Of a stretch of 22,477 bases of DNA, positions 6,937 through 14,057 are shown piece after piece. The notes under the pieces are model-generated. The model worked only from the letters and a program-made list of their open reading frames with translations. It searched no databases and had not been told where the DNA came from. Made by a program: the position numbers and the translations under genes. The stretch's first letter is position 1; each line of letters begins with the position of its first letter. Where the stretch lies: NCBI GenBank assembly GCA_035526665.1, contig DATLBY010000137.1, forward strand, positions 1-22,477. The letters are read 5' to 3'. This DNA is from DATLBY01 sp035526665. Its GTDB lineage: Bacteria > Acidobacteriota > Terriglobia > Bryobacterales > Bryobacteraceae.

Positions 6937-8039
6937 TTTTTCATGCCGACACCGAACTGATTTCCGGCTCGCAGCACTTTGCCGTTGGCGATGACAAGGT
7001 CCAGAATCTTTTCGCTCTGCACTTGGCGACCAGTTTCATCCTGCAGCGTGGCGACGACCTTTTTTGTAGCGGCATCAATAATTTCGCCGGTCGAAGAGTA
7101 CGCGTACTTGCCGTCCATGCTGAAGCTGATCCAGCCCGGGAAATCGCGCAGCTTGATGCTCTGCATCTGTTTGGGGGGCATCACCGTGGCATTGAAAATG
7201 TGCAGCGAATCGTTGGCGCCATCCGCCAGCCATAGCTCCTTCTCATCCTGGGTGAGGGCGATCCCGTGGCTGGGACAGCCGTGGCGCTTCACCGGCCCCT
7301 GCTTATAGCCTTCCACCTCCACCCGATACAGCTTTTTGCCGGTCCGGATGTCCCCGACCTCAAAGCCCAGAAGTCCGTTCAAATTCACGAAGCACAGAGT
7401 ATTGGCTCCATTAACAGTAAATGGCCGAATTACGTTACTGAACGGTCCAACCGTGCCAATTACTTTGTGTTTCGTGGTATCAGCGATAGAAAGCAGCGGC
7501 GATTTCAGCCCGGCCATATAGACGCGCGATCCATCCAGTGAATAAACGGTGTTGTGCGAGCCGGACTTCGTTTCGACGTTGGCGATCACGTCGCCGGTCA
7601 TGGCATTGACCACGTGCCAGAGCGGTCCTTCAAATTGGGGGACATAGAGTAATTTGCCGTCCGGCGAGATGGACATCCGGTCGCAGCCGCCTTCGTAAGT
7701 CTTGTCCCAAAGCTTCTTGCCGGTGACCGCATCCATGGCCAGCATGCGGTTGATAGTGGTGACGTAGAGCCGGCCGGTTTTGCCGCTCGCAGCGATCCCT
7801 TTCACATTTTCGAGCTTCTCACCGGGCGCCTCGGGCCAGGTGGGAATGCGCTTTACGAATTTGTATCCGTTATCGATATCGAATACCAGAACGCCCACGC
7901 CGCCGTATTCCGGATAGTTGCGCAGGCCCGGACTGGCGACATAGAGCAGATGCTGTACCTTGGCGGAGGGAGGTGCGGCCGGGAGCAGAGACACGGCCAG
8001 AAGGAGACTGAAAATAGTGCGCATGGAATTGGTCATCAT
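6933..8039 (-). CDS. Exported YVTN/PQQ-like beta-propeller protein
   Basis: The 368-residue protein has a signal peptide (IFSLLLAVSLLPAAPP, about 9-24). Repeated beta-propeller blades follow, for example GRLYVTTINRMLAMDAVTGKK, MSISPDGKLLYVPQ, NTVYSLDGSRVYMAG and ISFSMDGKYAYSS. These S-x-D-G-x-x-x-Y units are characteristic of YVTN/WD40-like periplasmic propellers. No catalytic motif is visible, so binding or scaffolding is likely, though such proteins are sometimes redox enzymes. The ATG at 8039 overlaps the MFS stop by 4 nt (ATGA), and its own stop overlaps the cytochrome start by 4 nt. The three genes are therefore translationally coupled and probably serve one pathway, with the propeller and cytochrome acting together in the periplasm. 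Confidence 0.85.
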   Translation of the reverse strand: MMTNSMRTIFSLLLAVSLLPAAPPSAKVQHLLYVASPGLRNYPEYGGVGVLVFDIDNGYKFVKRIPTWPEAPGEKLENVKGIAASGKTGRLYVTTINRMLAMDAVTGKKLWDKTYEGGCDRMSISPDGKLLYVPQFEGPLWHVVNAMTGDVIANVETKSGSHNTVYSLDGSRVYMAGLKSPLLSIADTTKHKVIGTVGPFSNVIRPFTVNGANTLCFVNLNGLLGFEVGDIRTGKKLYRVEVEGYKQGPVKRHGCPSHGIALTQDEKELWLADGANDSLHIFNATVMPPKQMQSIKLRDFPGWISFSMDGKYAYSSTGEIIDAATKKVVATLQDETGRQVQSEKILDLVIANGKVLRAGNQFGVGMKK

Positions 8040-9298
8040 ATAACAACCGCAGGCTGCGGGGCCGATTCGGGGATCAACTGCTCGGCCGGATTGATTCTCG
8101 TGTAGAGCGCGGCGCTGATGAACAGCATGACCGCCATCGGAATCAACGGCGTATTATAGTTTCCGAAATAGTCGACCATTTTTCCGAAGGCCACTGCCGT
8201 CAGGAAGGATCCGATCTGGCCCGCCATGTTCATGGCTCCGGTGACGGCGCCCGCGTATTTCTTCCCTACATCCAGGCACAGAGCCCAGGAGACGGGCAAC
8301 ATGCAATCCATGGATCCATAGCCGAGGGTGAGAAAGGTAACGGCGGCATACTTATTGGGCGTAAAGGCGGTAGCCAAAAGGAAACAGGCGGAGAGAGCCA
8401 GGCCAGCGGTACCCACCACCACACGGCCAAAGCGAACGCCTTTTGTCTTCACGAGATAGTCACTTAAAGTGCCGCCCAGCAGGTTGCCGAAGATGCCGGC
8501 GACGAAGGGAAGTACCGCATAAACCTGCATTTCGTTCTCAGTGATTCCCCTTCCCTTCTGCAGATAGTTGGGCAACCAGGAGAGATAGAAATAGCTCCCC
8601 CAGCAGTAGAAGTGATACATCACCATGATGGTCCAGAGATTCCGGCTGCGCAGCGCGATACCCCACGGGAGAGGCTCGTGCGCGCGCTTGGGAGTACCGC
8701 TGATCTCATCCATCTCGCGCTCGGTAACGCCCGCTTTCTCCGAGGGATGATCCCGGTACCAACCGTACCAGACGATCGCCCAAATGACACCGATGGCGCC
8801 GAAAACGTAGAACGACACACGCCAGCCGTAGTTTCTCTGGATGGGGACGACCAACAGCGGGGCGATAGCGCCGCCGAGACGGCTCGCCATCCACACTACG
8901 CCGAGCGCGCGCGCCCGCTCGGCCGTGGGGAACCAGCGTGACACGCTGGACGAACTATTCGGATAGGCGCCGGCCTCGCCGGCTCCGAAGGCAAACCGGG
9001 TCAGCAGCATCACGGGAAATGAGGACACCATACCGGTCAGGGTTGTGAAGGCCGACCACCAGATGACGATCCGCGTAAGGACCTTGCGGGGGCCGATCCG
9101 GTCGCCGAGGGCGCCGCTCGGGATCTCGAAGAGCGCGTAGGACAGCGCGAAAATTCCGAGCACCCAGCCCAGTTGCGTCTCCGAGAGCCCCAGGTCGGCC
9201 TGCATACGCTTGCCCGCCAGTCCCATGCAGACGCGGTCCATGTACGTAATGATCGAAAGAAAGAAGAGAAGGACCAGAACGCGATGGCGATATTTCAT
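8036..9298 (-). CDS. MFS transporter, anion:cation symporter (ACS)-like
   Basis: The 420-residue protein has about 12 hydrophobic segments. An N-terminal SIITYMDRVCMG block and GALGDRIGPRKVL loop are typical of the anion:cation symporter family, which moves hexuronates, galactonate, glucarate and other organic anions with H+ or Na+. The GAGEAGAYPNSSSSVSRWFPTAERARA block in helix 4/loop is another signature of that family. The exact substrate cannot be told. It is first in the minus-strand operon, coupled by ATGA to the propeller gene. No Shine-Dalgarno precedes the ATG; an extended -10 box 8 nt upstream suggests a leaderless mRNA. Confidence 0.92.
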   Translation of the reverse strand: MKYRHRVLVLLFFLSIITYMDRVCMGLAGKRMQADLGLSETQLGWVLGIFALSYALFEIPSGALGDRIGPRKVLTRIVIWWSAFTTLTGMVSSFPVMLLTRFAFGAGEAGAYPNSSSSVSRWFPTAERARALGVVWMASRLGGAIAPLLVVPIQRNYGWRVSFYVFGAIGVIWAIVWYGWYRDHPSEKAGVTEREMDEISGTPKRAHEPLPWGIALRSRNLWTIMVMYHFYCWGSYFYLSWLPNYLQKGRGITENEMQVYAVLPFVAGIFGNLLGGTLSDYLVKTKGVRFGRVVVGTAGLALSACFLLATAFTPNKYAAVTFLTLGYGSMDCMLPVSWALCLDVGKKYAGAVTGAMNMAGQIGSFLTAVAFGKMVDYFGNYNTPLIPMAVMLFISAALYTRINPAEQLIPESAPQPAVVI

Positions 9299-9306
9299 TT
9301 CTGAGG

Positions 9307-9315
9307 ATTATGTCA
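9307..9315 (-). promoter_or_regulatory. Extended -10 box for the MFS-propeller-cytochrome operon (leaderless candidate)
   Basis: On the minus strand TGACATAAT is a TGN-extended -10 (CATAAT at 9307-9312). Exactly 8 nt separate it from the ATG at 9298, so transcription would begin about 2 nt before the start codon. No -35 match is seen at 17 bp and there is no Shine-Dalgarno. Confidence 0.45.
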
Positions 9316-9376
9316 TACCCGGAAGTTGCGTCTGGCGGAACGTTTGCGGTATTCCTTGAGTCCAGGAGATTCCCTA

Positions 9377-9886
9377 ATGAAAACGATCGCCGCGCTGTTC
9401 TTCGGATATGCGCTATTGCTGCCGACAGTCCAGGCGCAGCCGGGCAAATGGAAAGACGAGTTTGTGAAGCACCTGACCACGTCGAAGGCATTCACGCTGG
9501 ACGTGGCAAATGCCATGCCGGCCGAAAGCTACGACTTCAAGCCAAATCCGGAAGAGATGAGTTACGGAGAATTAATGGTACACATCGCCCAGTCTCAGTC
9601 GAATGCATTCGCGCGCGCGACCGGCGGGAAGAGTCCGCTAGCCAAACCGGCGGTACTGGATAAGGCCACGGTCGTGAAGTACCTCACCGACGCGTTTGAT
9701 TACTGCCTCAAATCCCTAGGCGATATGGAGGCAGACGGTGCGGAGAAGATGTCCGGTCCTGAAGGGAAGCAGATGTCCGCTAGAGAGACGATGTGGGCCT
9801 ACTTCACCCACACGGCGCATCACCGCGGACAGGCGGAGGTGTACCTGCGAGTGAAGGGAATCAAGCCGCCGGCGTACCGGTTCTAG
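9377..9886 (+). CDS. Exported DinB-family protein
   Basis: The 169-residue protein has a signal peptide (MKTIAALFFGYALLLPTVQA-Q, 1-20). A DinB four-helix bundle follows, with the metal-binding histidine triad apparently complete: His69 in ELMVHIAQS, then His145 and His149 in FTHTAHHRGQ. DinB proteins are divalent-metal-binding, related to bacillithiol and mycothiol S-transferases. Most lack known function, and exported ones are frequent in Acidobacteriota. The start at 9377 is chosen for AGGAG at 9364-9368 (8 nt spacing) and for the signal peptide; an upstream in-frame start at 9326 would bury that signal. It is divergent from the MFS gene and convergent with the HEAT gene, with which its stop codon overlaps. 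Confidence 0.88.
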   Translation: MKTIAALFFGYALLLPTVQAQPGKWKDEFVKHLTTSKAFTLDVANAMPAESYDFKPNPEEMSYGELMVHIAQSQSNAFARATGGKSPLAKPAVLDKATVVKYLTDAFDYCLKSLGDMEADGAEKMSGPEGKQMSARETMWAYFTHTAHHRGQAEVYLRVKGIKPPAYRF

Positions 9887-10953
9887 GGGCGTCGAGTTAG
9901 TACTTCTTCAAAGAAGGCGATTGCGCGCGGGTCTTTGGACTGCCCCAGCCAGAACATCGCCTTCTTCTTCACGGCCGGATTTTTGTTCGTTCGCGCTATC
10001 TGGATGAGAGCCGGTATCGACTCGTCCTTGGGCAGCCGGCTTAAAGCAAAGACGGCCTGTTCTTTTACCTTCGTCTCCGGATCGTTTTCAATGGCGTTGC
10101 CAATCGCGGCGGACGCTTTCGCTGCCGCCTGGTTCGCCATCCAAAAAAGAGCGTTGCCGCGCACATGCGGGCTTTTGTCGTTTTTCGCGATACCTATCAC
10201 CGTTTCCAGCGCCGCTGGATCCCGGCTCAGTGTAAGTCCGTGCACGGCGCTTTCCCGCACCTTATCCGAGGAGTCCTGCAGAGCAACCTGAGAGAGAGCC
10301 GGCAAGCTTTGGATCCGCCGGGCGGCGCCGATCCAGAAAGCCGCTTTCCGGCGGAGTGATTCGGGCTGCCCGGTAGCTAAAAACCTGGCAAGCTGGGTGT
10401 CGGCGGAGCGGTCCGCCGTCAGCGCGATTCCCGAAACAGCGGCATCCTGTTTGCGCTCGGAAGCACGATCGGCCGCGGCCGGGGCCACAAACGAGGCAAG
10501 CAGCGCCACGTTTTCGGCAGGCTTCACAGCCGTGAGCCAGACTACCTGAGTGCCACTCGCATCCAGTTCGCAGTCCGAGGAAAAAGTGCGGATGCGTGTG
10601 ATCTGGTTCTGTTCCACCCGGAACAGGACGTGAAACTCCTGGTCGGCTTCGAGCCGAACCGGGCCGCCGTATGGAACGGCTTCCTGGGGCCTGGAGCCAG
10701 GCTCCAGACCGCAGCCGCGATACCCCACGCTGGTATCTGAGGAAGTGTCGCAGCACATGTTGTGTTCACCCGGCACAGCCGGGACCGCATAGCCGATCCA
10801 TGCCGGACCCGAAGTTTGCGCGACAAAAGCACGGAAGGTACCCTCCAGGTTCGACCCAGTCGGCCGTATCTCAGGTTTTCCGCCCACAAACCGGGGCTGT
10901 CCTGCGGCAATAACTGTGTATAAGAAGAGAATTCCGGCAATTCGCCCTCTCAT
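9883..10953 (-). CDS. Exported HEAT-repeat protein with N-terminal Cys-containing domain
   Basis: The 356-residue protein has a signal peptide (about 1-18, GILFLYTVIAAG-Q). An N-terminal domain (about 20-160) carries Cys67, Cys68, Cys81 and Cys128 (MCCD and GCGLE motifs), possibly disulfide-linked after export. From about 190 to 356 HEAT-like helical repeats recur at roughly 31-residue spacing (RKAAFWIGAAR, RESAVHGLTLS, RGNALFWMANQ, KEQAVFALSRL, KKKAMFWLGQS). HEAT repeats mediate protein binding; no enzyme motif is seen. The ATG overlaps the stop of the preceding TPR/HEAT gene by 4 nt, making it the last gene of the sigma/anti-sigma operon. It may be a periplasmic sensor or partner, which is inference. 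Confidence 0.82.
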   Translation of the reverse strand: MRGRIAGILFLYTVIAAGQPRFVGGKPEIRPTGSNLEGTFRAFVAQTSGPAWIGYAVPAVPGEHNMCCDTSSDTSVGYRGCGLEPGSRPQEAVPYGGPVRLEADQEFHVLFRVEQNQITRIRTFSSDCELDASGTQVVWLTAVKPAENVALLASFVAPAAADRASERKQDAAVSGIALTADRSADTQLARFLATGQPESLRRKAAFWIGAARRIQSLPALSQVALQDSSDKVRESAVHGLTLSRDPAALETVIGIAKNDKSPHVRGNALFWMANQAAAKASAAIGNAIENDPETKVKEQAVFALSRLPKDESIPALIQIARTNKNPAVKKKAMFWLGQSKDPRAIAFFEEVLTRRP

Positions 10954-12332
10954 TTGTTCAACAGCTCCATCAAAAAGTCCGTCGCTTCCTTGCTTTTCAT
11001 AACCGACAGCTTCTGGACTGCCTGGCGTTTCAATCCAGCGTCCGGCTCCTTGCGCGCCAGGTCGATGATCCCCTTGGCATTCTTCTGGATAAAAAGCGCG
11101 TTGAGAATCTGCTCCTTCACCGAACGGTCGGTTTCAGCGGCGTATAGAGATATCAGCGCATCCGCCGTGTCTGTCTTGCTTCGCACGCCGAGCATGTTGA
11201 TGGCAGTCTTGCGGAGGCGTGGCTCCTTCTCGTTGCGTGCAATCTCGAGGAGCTTGTCGGCCGTTCCGGCCATTAGCATGGAATGAAGGATCTGCTCGCG
11301 CACTTCGACGGACGATTCTTTGGCATACAACTGGCCGAGCTCAGCTTGCGCGCTGAGTGCTCCTAAGCCATGTACCGCCTCCATACGAAGCTCGCTATTG
11401 GTCTCACTTGCCGCCAGGTTGGCCAGCCGATCCTTGTCGCGAGCGCGCATAAATCCACGCAGGATGGAACGCTTTACGGCGGTATCGTTAGTGGCTGCAT
11501 AGATATCCGCGAGGGGCTGGATGTTTTCGGCGCGCCCGTAGGATCCAAGGTATTCCACCGCTTTCATCTGGAGATCGGGATTGGCCGCGCCTTTGGCAAG
11601 CTGGAGCACGACATCGCGCGCTTTCGCATTCCCGCTCTGCGCCAGCACAAATAGCGCCCGCTCTTTGAGCTTGGGAGCGCTCTGGCTTTTCAGAATCTTT
11701 TCCAGCAGGGGAATGGCGCGTTCGGGATCGCTTGAAATCAGGCTGTTGATGGCCATCAGCTTTAAATCGTCGTCGTTCTCTCGCTCGGGCGAAACGGACT
11801 GGCCGCCGGCCTGCTTCATTTCGACCTGCAGGGCGCGGGCATCGTTGAGCCAGCGGCTGTTTGGGTAGACTTTCTGGAGCTCATCGACAGCGGCCGCTGC
11901 CTCATTCACCCGACCCAGTTTGGCTAGCGCGTACGCTTTCCAGTAATAGGCGCCTTCGGCCTTTGTTCCCTTGCGCTCAATGACTTGGTTGAAGCTTTCC
12001 ACTGCTTTGTCCCACTGCCTTTGGTCGAGCAGTTCGGCGCCGTTGCTGTAGAGGCGATCTCCGCCGCCGCGCTCATACCGCATCGGACTACGCGGCATCT
12101 GTGGGCTACGCGGCATCTGCGGCGCACGGGGGGGCGTGATGCCCTGTGCAAGGAACAACGGCAGGTTCGACTCGATCGCCTTCAGTGCGGACTCGCGCGC
12201 CAAATCACGCATCTCAAAGTGAAAATCCGAGGGCGCCGCTGGCGGCAGAGGAGCCGGTGTTGCCTCCTGCGCGCGGCAAACAGCCGTAAGTGCGAATATC
12301 AGAATCGGTCTAGAGAAAGTCATAGTTATCAT
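10950..12332 (-). CDS. Exported TPR/HEAT-repeat protein
   Basis: The 460-residue protein has a signal peptide (about 4-21, PILIFALTAVCRA-Q) and a Pro-rich linker (about 24-36 and 66-85) with a six-residue repeat PQMPRS. TPR-like helices span about 93-165 (ELLDQRQWDKAVESFNQVI; GAYYWKAYALAKLGRVNEA). A long run of HEAT-like repeats fills about 188-460 (KERALFVLAQS, KRSILRGFM, RMEAVHGLGAL, RKTAINMLGV, KRQAVQKLSVM). It begins 4 nt after the anti-sigma stop; ATG codons at 12332 and 12323 are both possible. Tetratricopeptide plus HEAT suggests a periplasmic binding scaffold. Its position directly behind the anti-sigma factor suggests a link to envelope signalling, but no biochemical role can be read from the sequence. 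Confidence 0.83.
   Translation of the reverse strand: MITMTFSRPILIFALTAVCRAQEATPAPLPPAAPSDFHFEMRDLARESALKAIESNLPLFLAQGITPPRAPQMPRSPQMPRSPMRYERGGGDRLYSNGAELLDQRQWDKAVESFNQVIERKGTKAEGAYYWKAYALAKLGRVNEAAAAVDELQKVYPNSRWLNDARALQVEMKQAGGQSVSPERENDDDLKLMAINSLISSDPERAIPLLEKILKSQSAPKLKERALFVLAQSGNAKARDVVLQLAKGAANPDLQMKAVEYLGSYGRAENIQPLADIYAATNDTAVKRSILRGFMRARDKDRLANLAASETNSELRMEAVHGLGALSAQAELGQLYAKESSVEVREQILHSMLMAGTADKLLEIARNEKEPRLRKTAINMLGVRSKTDTADALISLYAAETDRSVKEQILNALFIQKNAKGIIDLARKEPDAGLKRQAVQKLSVMKSKEATDFLMELLNK
12085..12120. repeat. Two 18-bp direct repeats in the TPR/HEAT gene
   Basis: Units at 12085-12102 and 12103-12120 differ at two positions (GGACTACGCGGCATCTGT and GGGCTACGCGGCATCTGC). 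They encode the PQMPRS hexapeptide twice in the Pro-rich linker. Being a multiple of three, changes in copy number would keep the frame. Confidence 0.8.
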
Positions 12333-12336
12333 CCAC

Positions 12337-13089
12337 TTAAAGCTTTGTAGCGTTTTTTTCCCGCGTTGCCGTCGATTCCCGGCCTCTTATCTGCGATCCC
12401 AATACCCGGACTTTGAATAAAAGGCCTCTCTCCTCGATCCGATGTTGAATCTCCTCGAGTTGCCGCCGGCTAATCGTCTCAGGGCTATGCACAATTTCGA
12501 TCAGCACGCGTTCCAGATCGTCAAGCACGTCCGCCAGCGGAGCATTTCCGGTGGCGGCGGCCGTCTGGCGATAGAGCCGGTTGGCCTCCACCAGGTTTTC
12601 CGCCAAACTGCGTTCCAGCGCGATGTTGAACAGATCGCTCGCCGGCGAGTTCGCCAGTTCCACCAGGACCATCTGCGATCGCTCCAGATGGTCTCCCACC
12701 GCCACCAGCAGAATTCGTTCGCGGACCTGTCCCTGGCCGGCCGCGACAGGCTGCGGCGTCTCCCTCGGCCAGTGCCGGCCGGTCAGAAATGCCACCGCCA
12801 GAAGAGCGGCCATCACCGCCGAAGGAACCCAGCGGCGAGAGGCAAACCATCTCCCGGAGGGACGCGATTTGATGGATGCGGGAAGTTTCTCCCAGACCTG
12901 CCCGCCATAGCCTGCTCCGCGCTCCGGTATGGCCTCCGGTTCCACGCTGTTGAGGACGCGTACTACCTGTTGATAGCGGGTCCGGCAGTCGCCGCAGTTT
13001 GCCAGGTGGCGCTCCAGGGCTGCGGCGGAAATTTCGGCTTCTCCGTAGTAGTGCAGAATTAATTGTTCTTCCTGAATATGATCCGTCAT
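12337..13089 (-). CDS. Zinc-finger (ZAS) transmembrane anti-sigma factor
   Basis: The 250-residue protein has an N-terminal ZAS motif, His28-x3-Cys32-x2-Cys35 (RHLANCGDC). A single TM helix follows (about 88-103: VPSAVMAALLAVAFL), then a 140-residue extracytoplasmic region predicted to be helical. This is the layout of membrane anti-sigma factors that hold an ECF sigma factor inactive through the cytoplasmic finger and release it on an envelope signal. Its ATG overlaps the sigma gene's stop by 4 nt, the usual sigma-first pairing. The stop lies 4 nt before the TPR/HEAT gene. The periplasmic part is longer than in minimal anti-sigma factors and may contact the exported HEAT proteins. Confidence 0.88.
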   Translation of the reverse strand: MTDHIQEEQLILHYYGEAEISAAALERHLANCGDCRTRYQQVVRVLNSVEPEAIPERGAGYGGQVWEKLPASIKSRPSGRWFASRRWVPSAVMAALLAVAFLTGRHWPRETPQPVAAGQGQVRERILLVAVGDHLERSQMVLVELANSPASDLFNIALERSLAENLVEANRLYRQTAAATGNAPLADVLDDLERVLIEIVHSPETISRRQLEEIQHRIEERGLLFKVRVLGSQIRGRESTATREKNATKL

Positions 13090-13652
13090 GCGAGAAGCGG
13101 CTCCAGTACCTCGCGCAGCTTTCGAACGGCGCGAAAAATGCTGTTCTTGGTGGCGCTCGTTCCCAGGCCGAGCACTACGCCGATGTCTTCGATCGACATT
13201 CCGTCAAAATGGCGCAGCATAAAGGCAGTCCGTTCCTGCCGGCTGAGCTCATTCAGCGCGAAATCGAGCTTCTGCTTCACCTCGGCGTTAAAGAAGATCC
13301 TGTCCTGGCCTGGGGCAGCCGACGGGAAGTTGTGCAGAGGATCTACCCCTTCGGCATCCTGTCGGGCCCGTTTGTCTTCGTGGCGCTGGCGCGAGCGAAT
13401 CAAATCCAGCGAGTAATTGGCGCATATGCGATAGATCCAGGTATGAAAGCTGGAGCGCGATTCATAGGCGTCCAGTTGTTTGTAGGCACGCAGAAAGGTC
13501 TCCTGTACCACGTCTTCGGCGTCGAATTCATTCCCTGTCATACGGTAGGCCAATCGGAAGACACTCCGGCTGTGGCGATCCACAAGTATTCGAAAGCCGT
13601 CGCGGTCCCCGGATCGGATCCGCGCGACTACGAGAGCGTCGCTTTCCTCCAT
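13086..13652 (-). CDS. ECF-type RNA polymerase sigma factor
   Basis: The 188-residue protein has sigma region 2 (about 22-92, with DAEDVVQETFLRAYKQLDAY and FHTWIYRICANYSLDLIRS) and region 4 (about 130-183, LSRQERTAFMLRHFDGMSIEDIG then a helix-turn-helix with SATKNSIFRAVRKLRE). The two are joined by a short acidic linker, the standard two-domain ECF layout. It directs RNA polymerase to promoters of an envelope-response regulon that cannot be predicted here. An AAGAGG sequence just upstream of the ATG acts as ribosome site. I did not find a clear ECF-type (GGAAC...GTC) autoregulatory promoter upstream. Confidence 0.95.
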   Translation of the reverse strand: MEESDALVVARIRSGDRDGFRILVDRHSRSVFRLAYRMTGNEFDAEDVVQETFLRAYKQLDAYESRSSFHTWIYRICANYSLDLIRSRQRHEDKRARQDAEGVDPLHNFPSAAPGQDRIFFNAEVKQKLDFALNELSRQERTAFMLRHFDGMSIEDIGVVLGLGTSATKNSIFRAVRKLREVLEPLLA

Positions 13653-13670
13653 CTGGCCTCTTAGACTACG

Positions 13671-13699
13671 GCAACCGGCGGCGGTTAGCCCGTTTTTTT
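13671..13699 (+). terminator. Intrinsic-terminator-like hairpin plus T7, pointing rightward
   Basis: AACCG and CGGTT around a GCGG loop (13673-13686), extended by an outer GC pair across a one-base bulge, are followed at 13693-13699 by seven Ts. On the + strand this has the form of a weak Rho-independent terminator. No + strand gene ends here, so it would stop antisense RNA running out of the sigma gene. It may be chance. Confidence 0.35.
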
Positions 13700-13899
13700 G
13701 GAAGTCAACCCGCCCAGAGCTTACCCATCAGGCTAGTACTATCCGGCGATTGCTGTATATTCCGGCTGAATCTAAAAAAACGCACTAAAAACAGCTGCGC
13801 TTGCGGCTCATTTATTCATAGCGTAACTACGTTTTGTTTCAGTCGTTTGGCAAACATAGGGCCGAACTACTACTTAGTTGGAGTAGGTTATTTTCCAGA

Positions 13900-13919
13900 C
13901 AGTACCAGTACCAGTACTG
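13900..13919. repeat. Triple CAGTAC tandem repeat ending in a palindrome
   Basis: CAGTAC occurs three times without gaps (13900-13905, 13906-13911, 13912-13917). The last copy runs into TG to make the palindrome CAGTACTG (13912-13919). A further AGTAC core lies in the TAGTACTA palindrome at 13734-13741. It may be a regulator-binding array for the Tad or sigma operon. Confidence 0.7.
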
Positions 13920-14057
13920 TTCTCCTAGGAGTGATTAAGCCTTTATTACTGCAAAGTATAGCTGTTAGACTCCTGTTATTCGAAATGAAAAAGGCCGATC
14001 AACGGAAGCAGATTAGTTCTACGTGGTCTCGGCCGTTTCGAAAAACAAGGCAGGTAC

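Larger units (their letters stand above)
13653..14057. promoter_or_regulatory. 405-bp divergent intergenic region with several dyads
   Basis: This gap between the leftward sigma operon and the rightward Tad genes is visibly richer in A and T than its neighbours. It holds an 8-bp palindrome TAGTACTA (13734-13741), an imperfect stem AACTACT/AGTAGGTT (about 13865-13890), a triple CAGTAC repeat and a 10-bp palindrome CTCCTAGGAG (13922-13931). It must contain the promoters for both operons, but no hexamer pair is convincing. A TTG-started reading frame through its right half is not supported as a gene. Confidence 0.5.

Noticed and set aside
8955..9491. 178-codon minus-strand frame across the MFS start and dinB
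   Set aside because: It overlaps two well-supported genes in other frames and has Arg/Pro-rich shadow composition.
12442..13664. Long + strand frames (206 and 221 codons) opposite the sigma and anti-sigma genes
   Set aside because: Antisense shadows of two recognisable genes, with no signal, domain or ribosome site.
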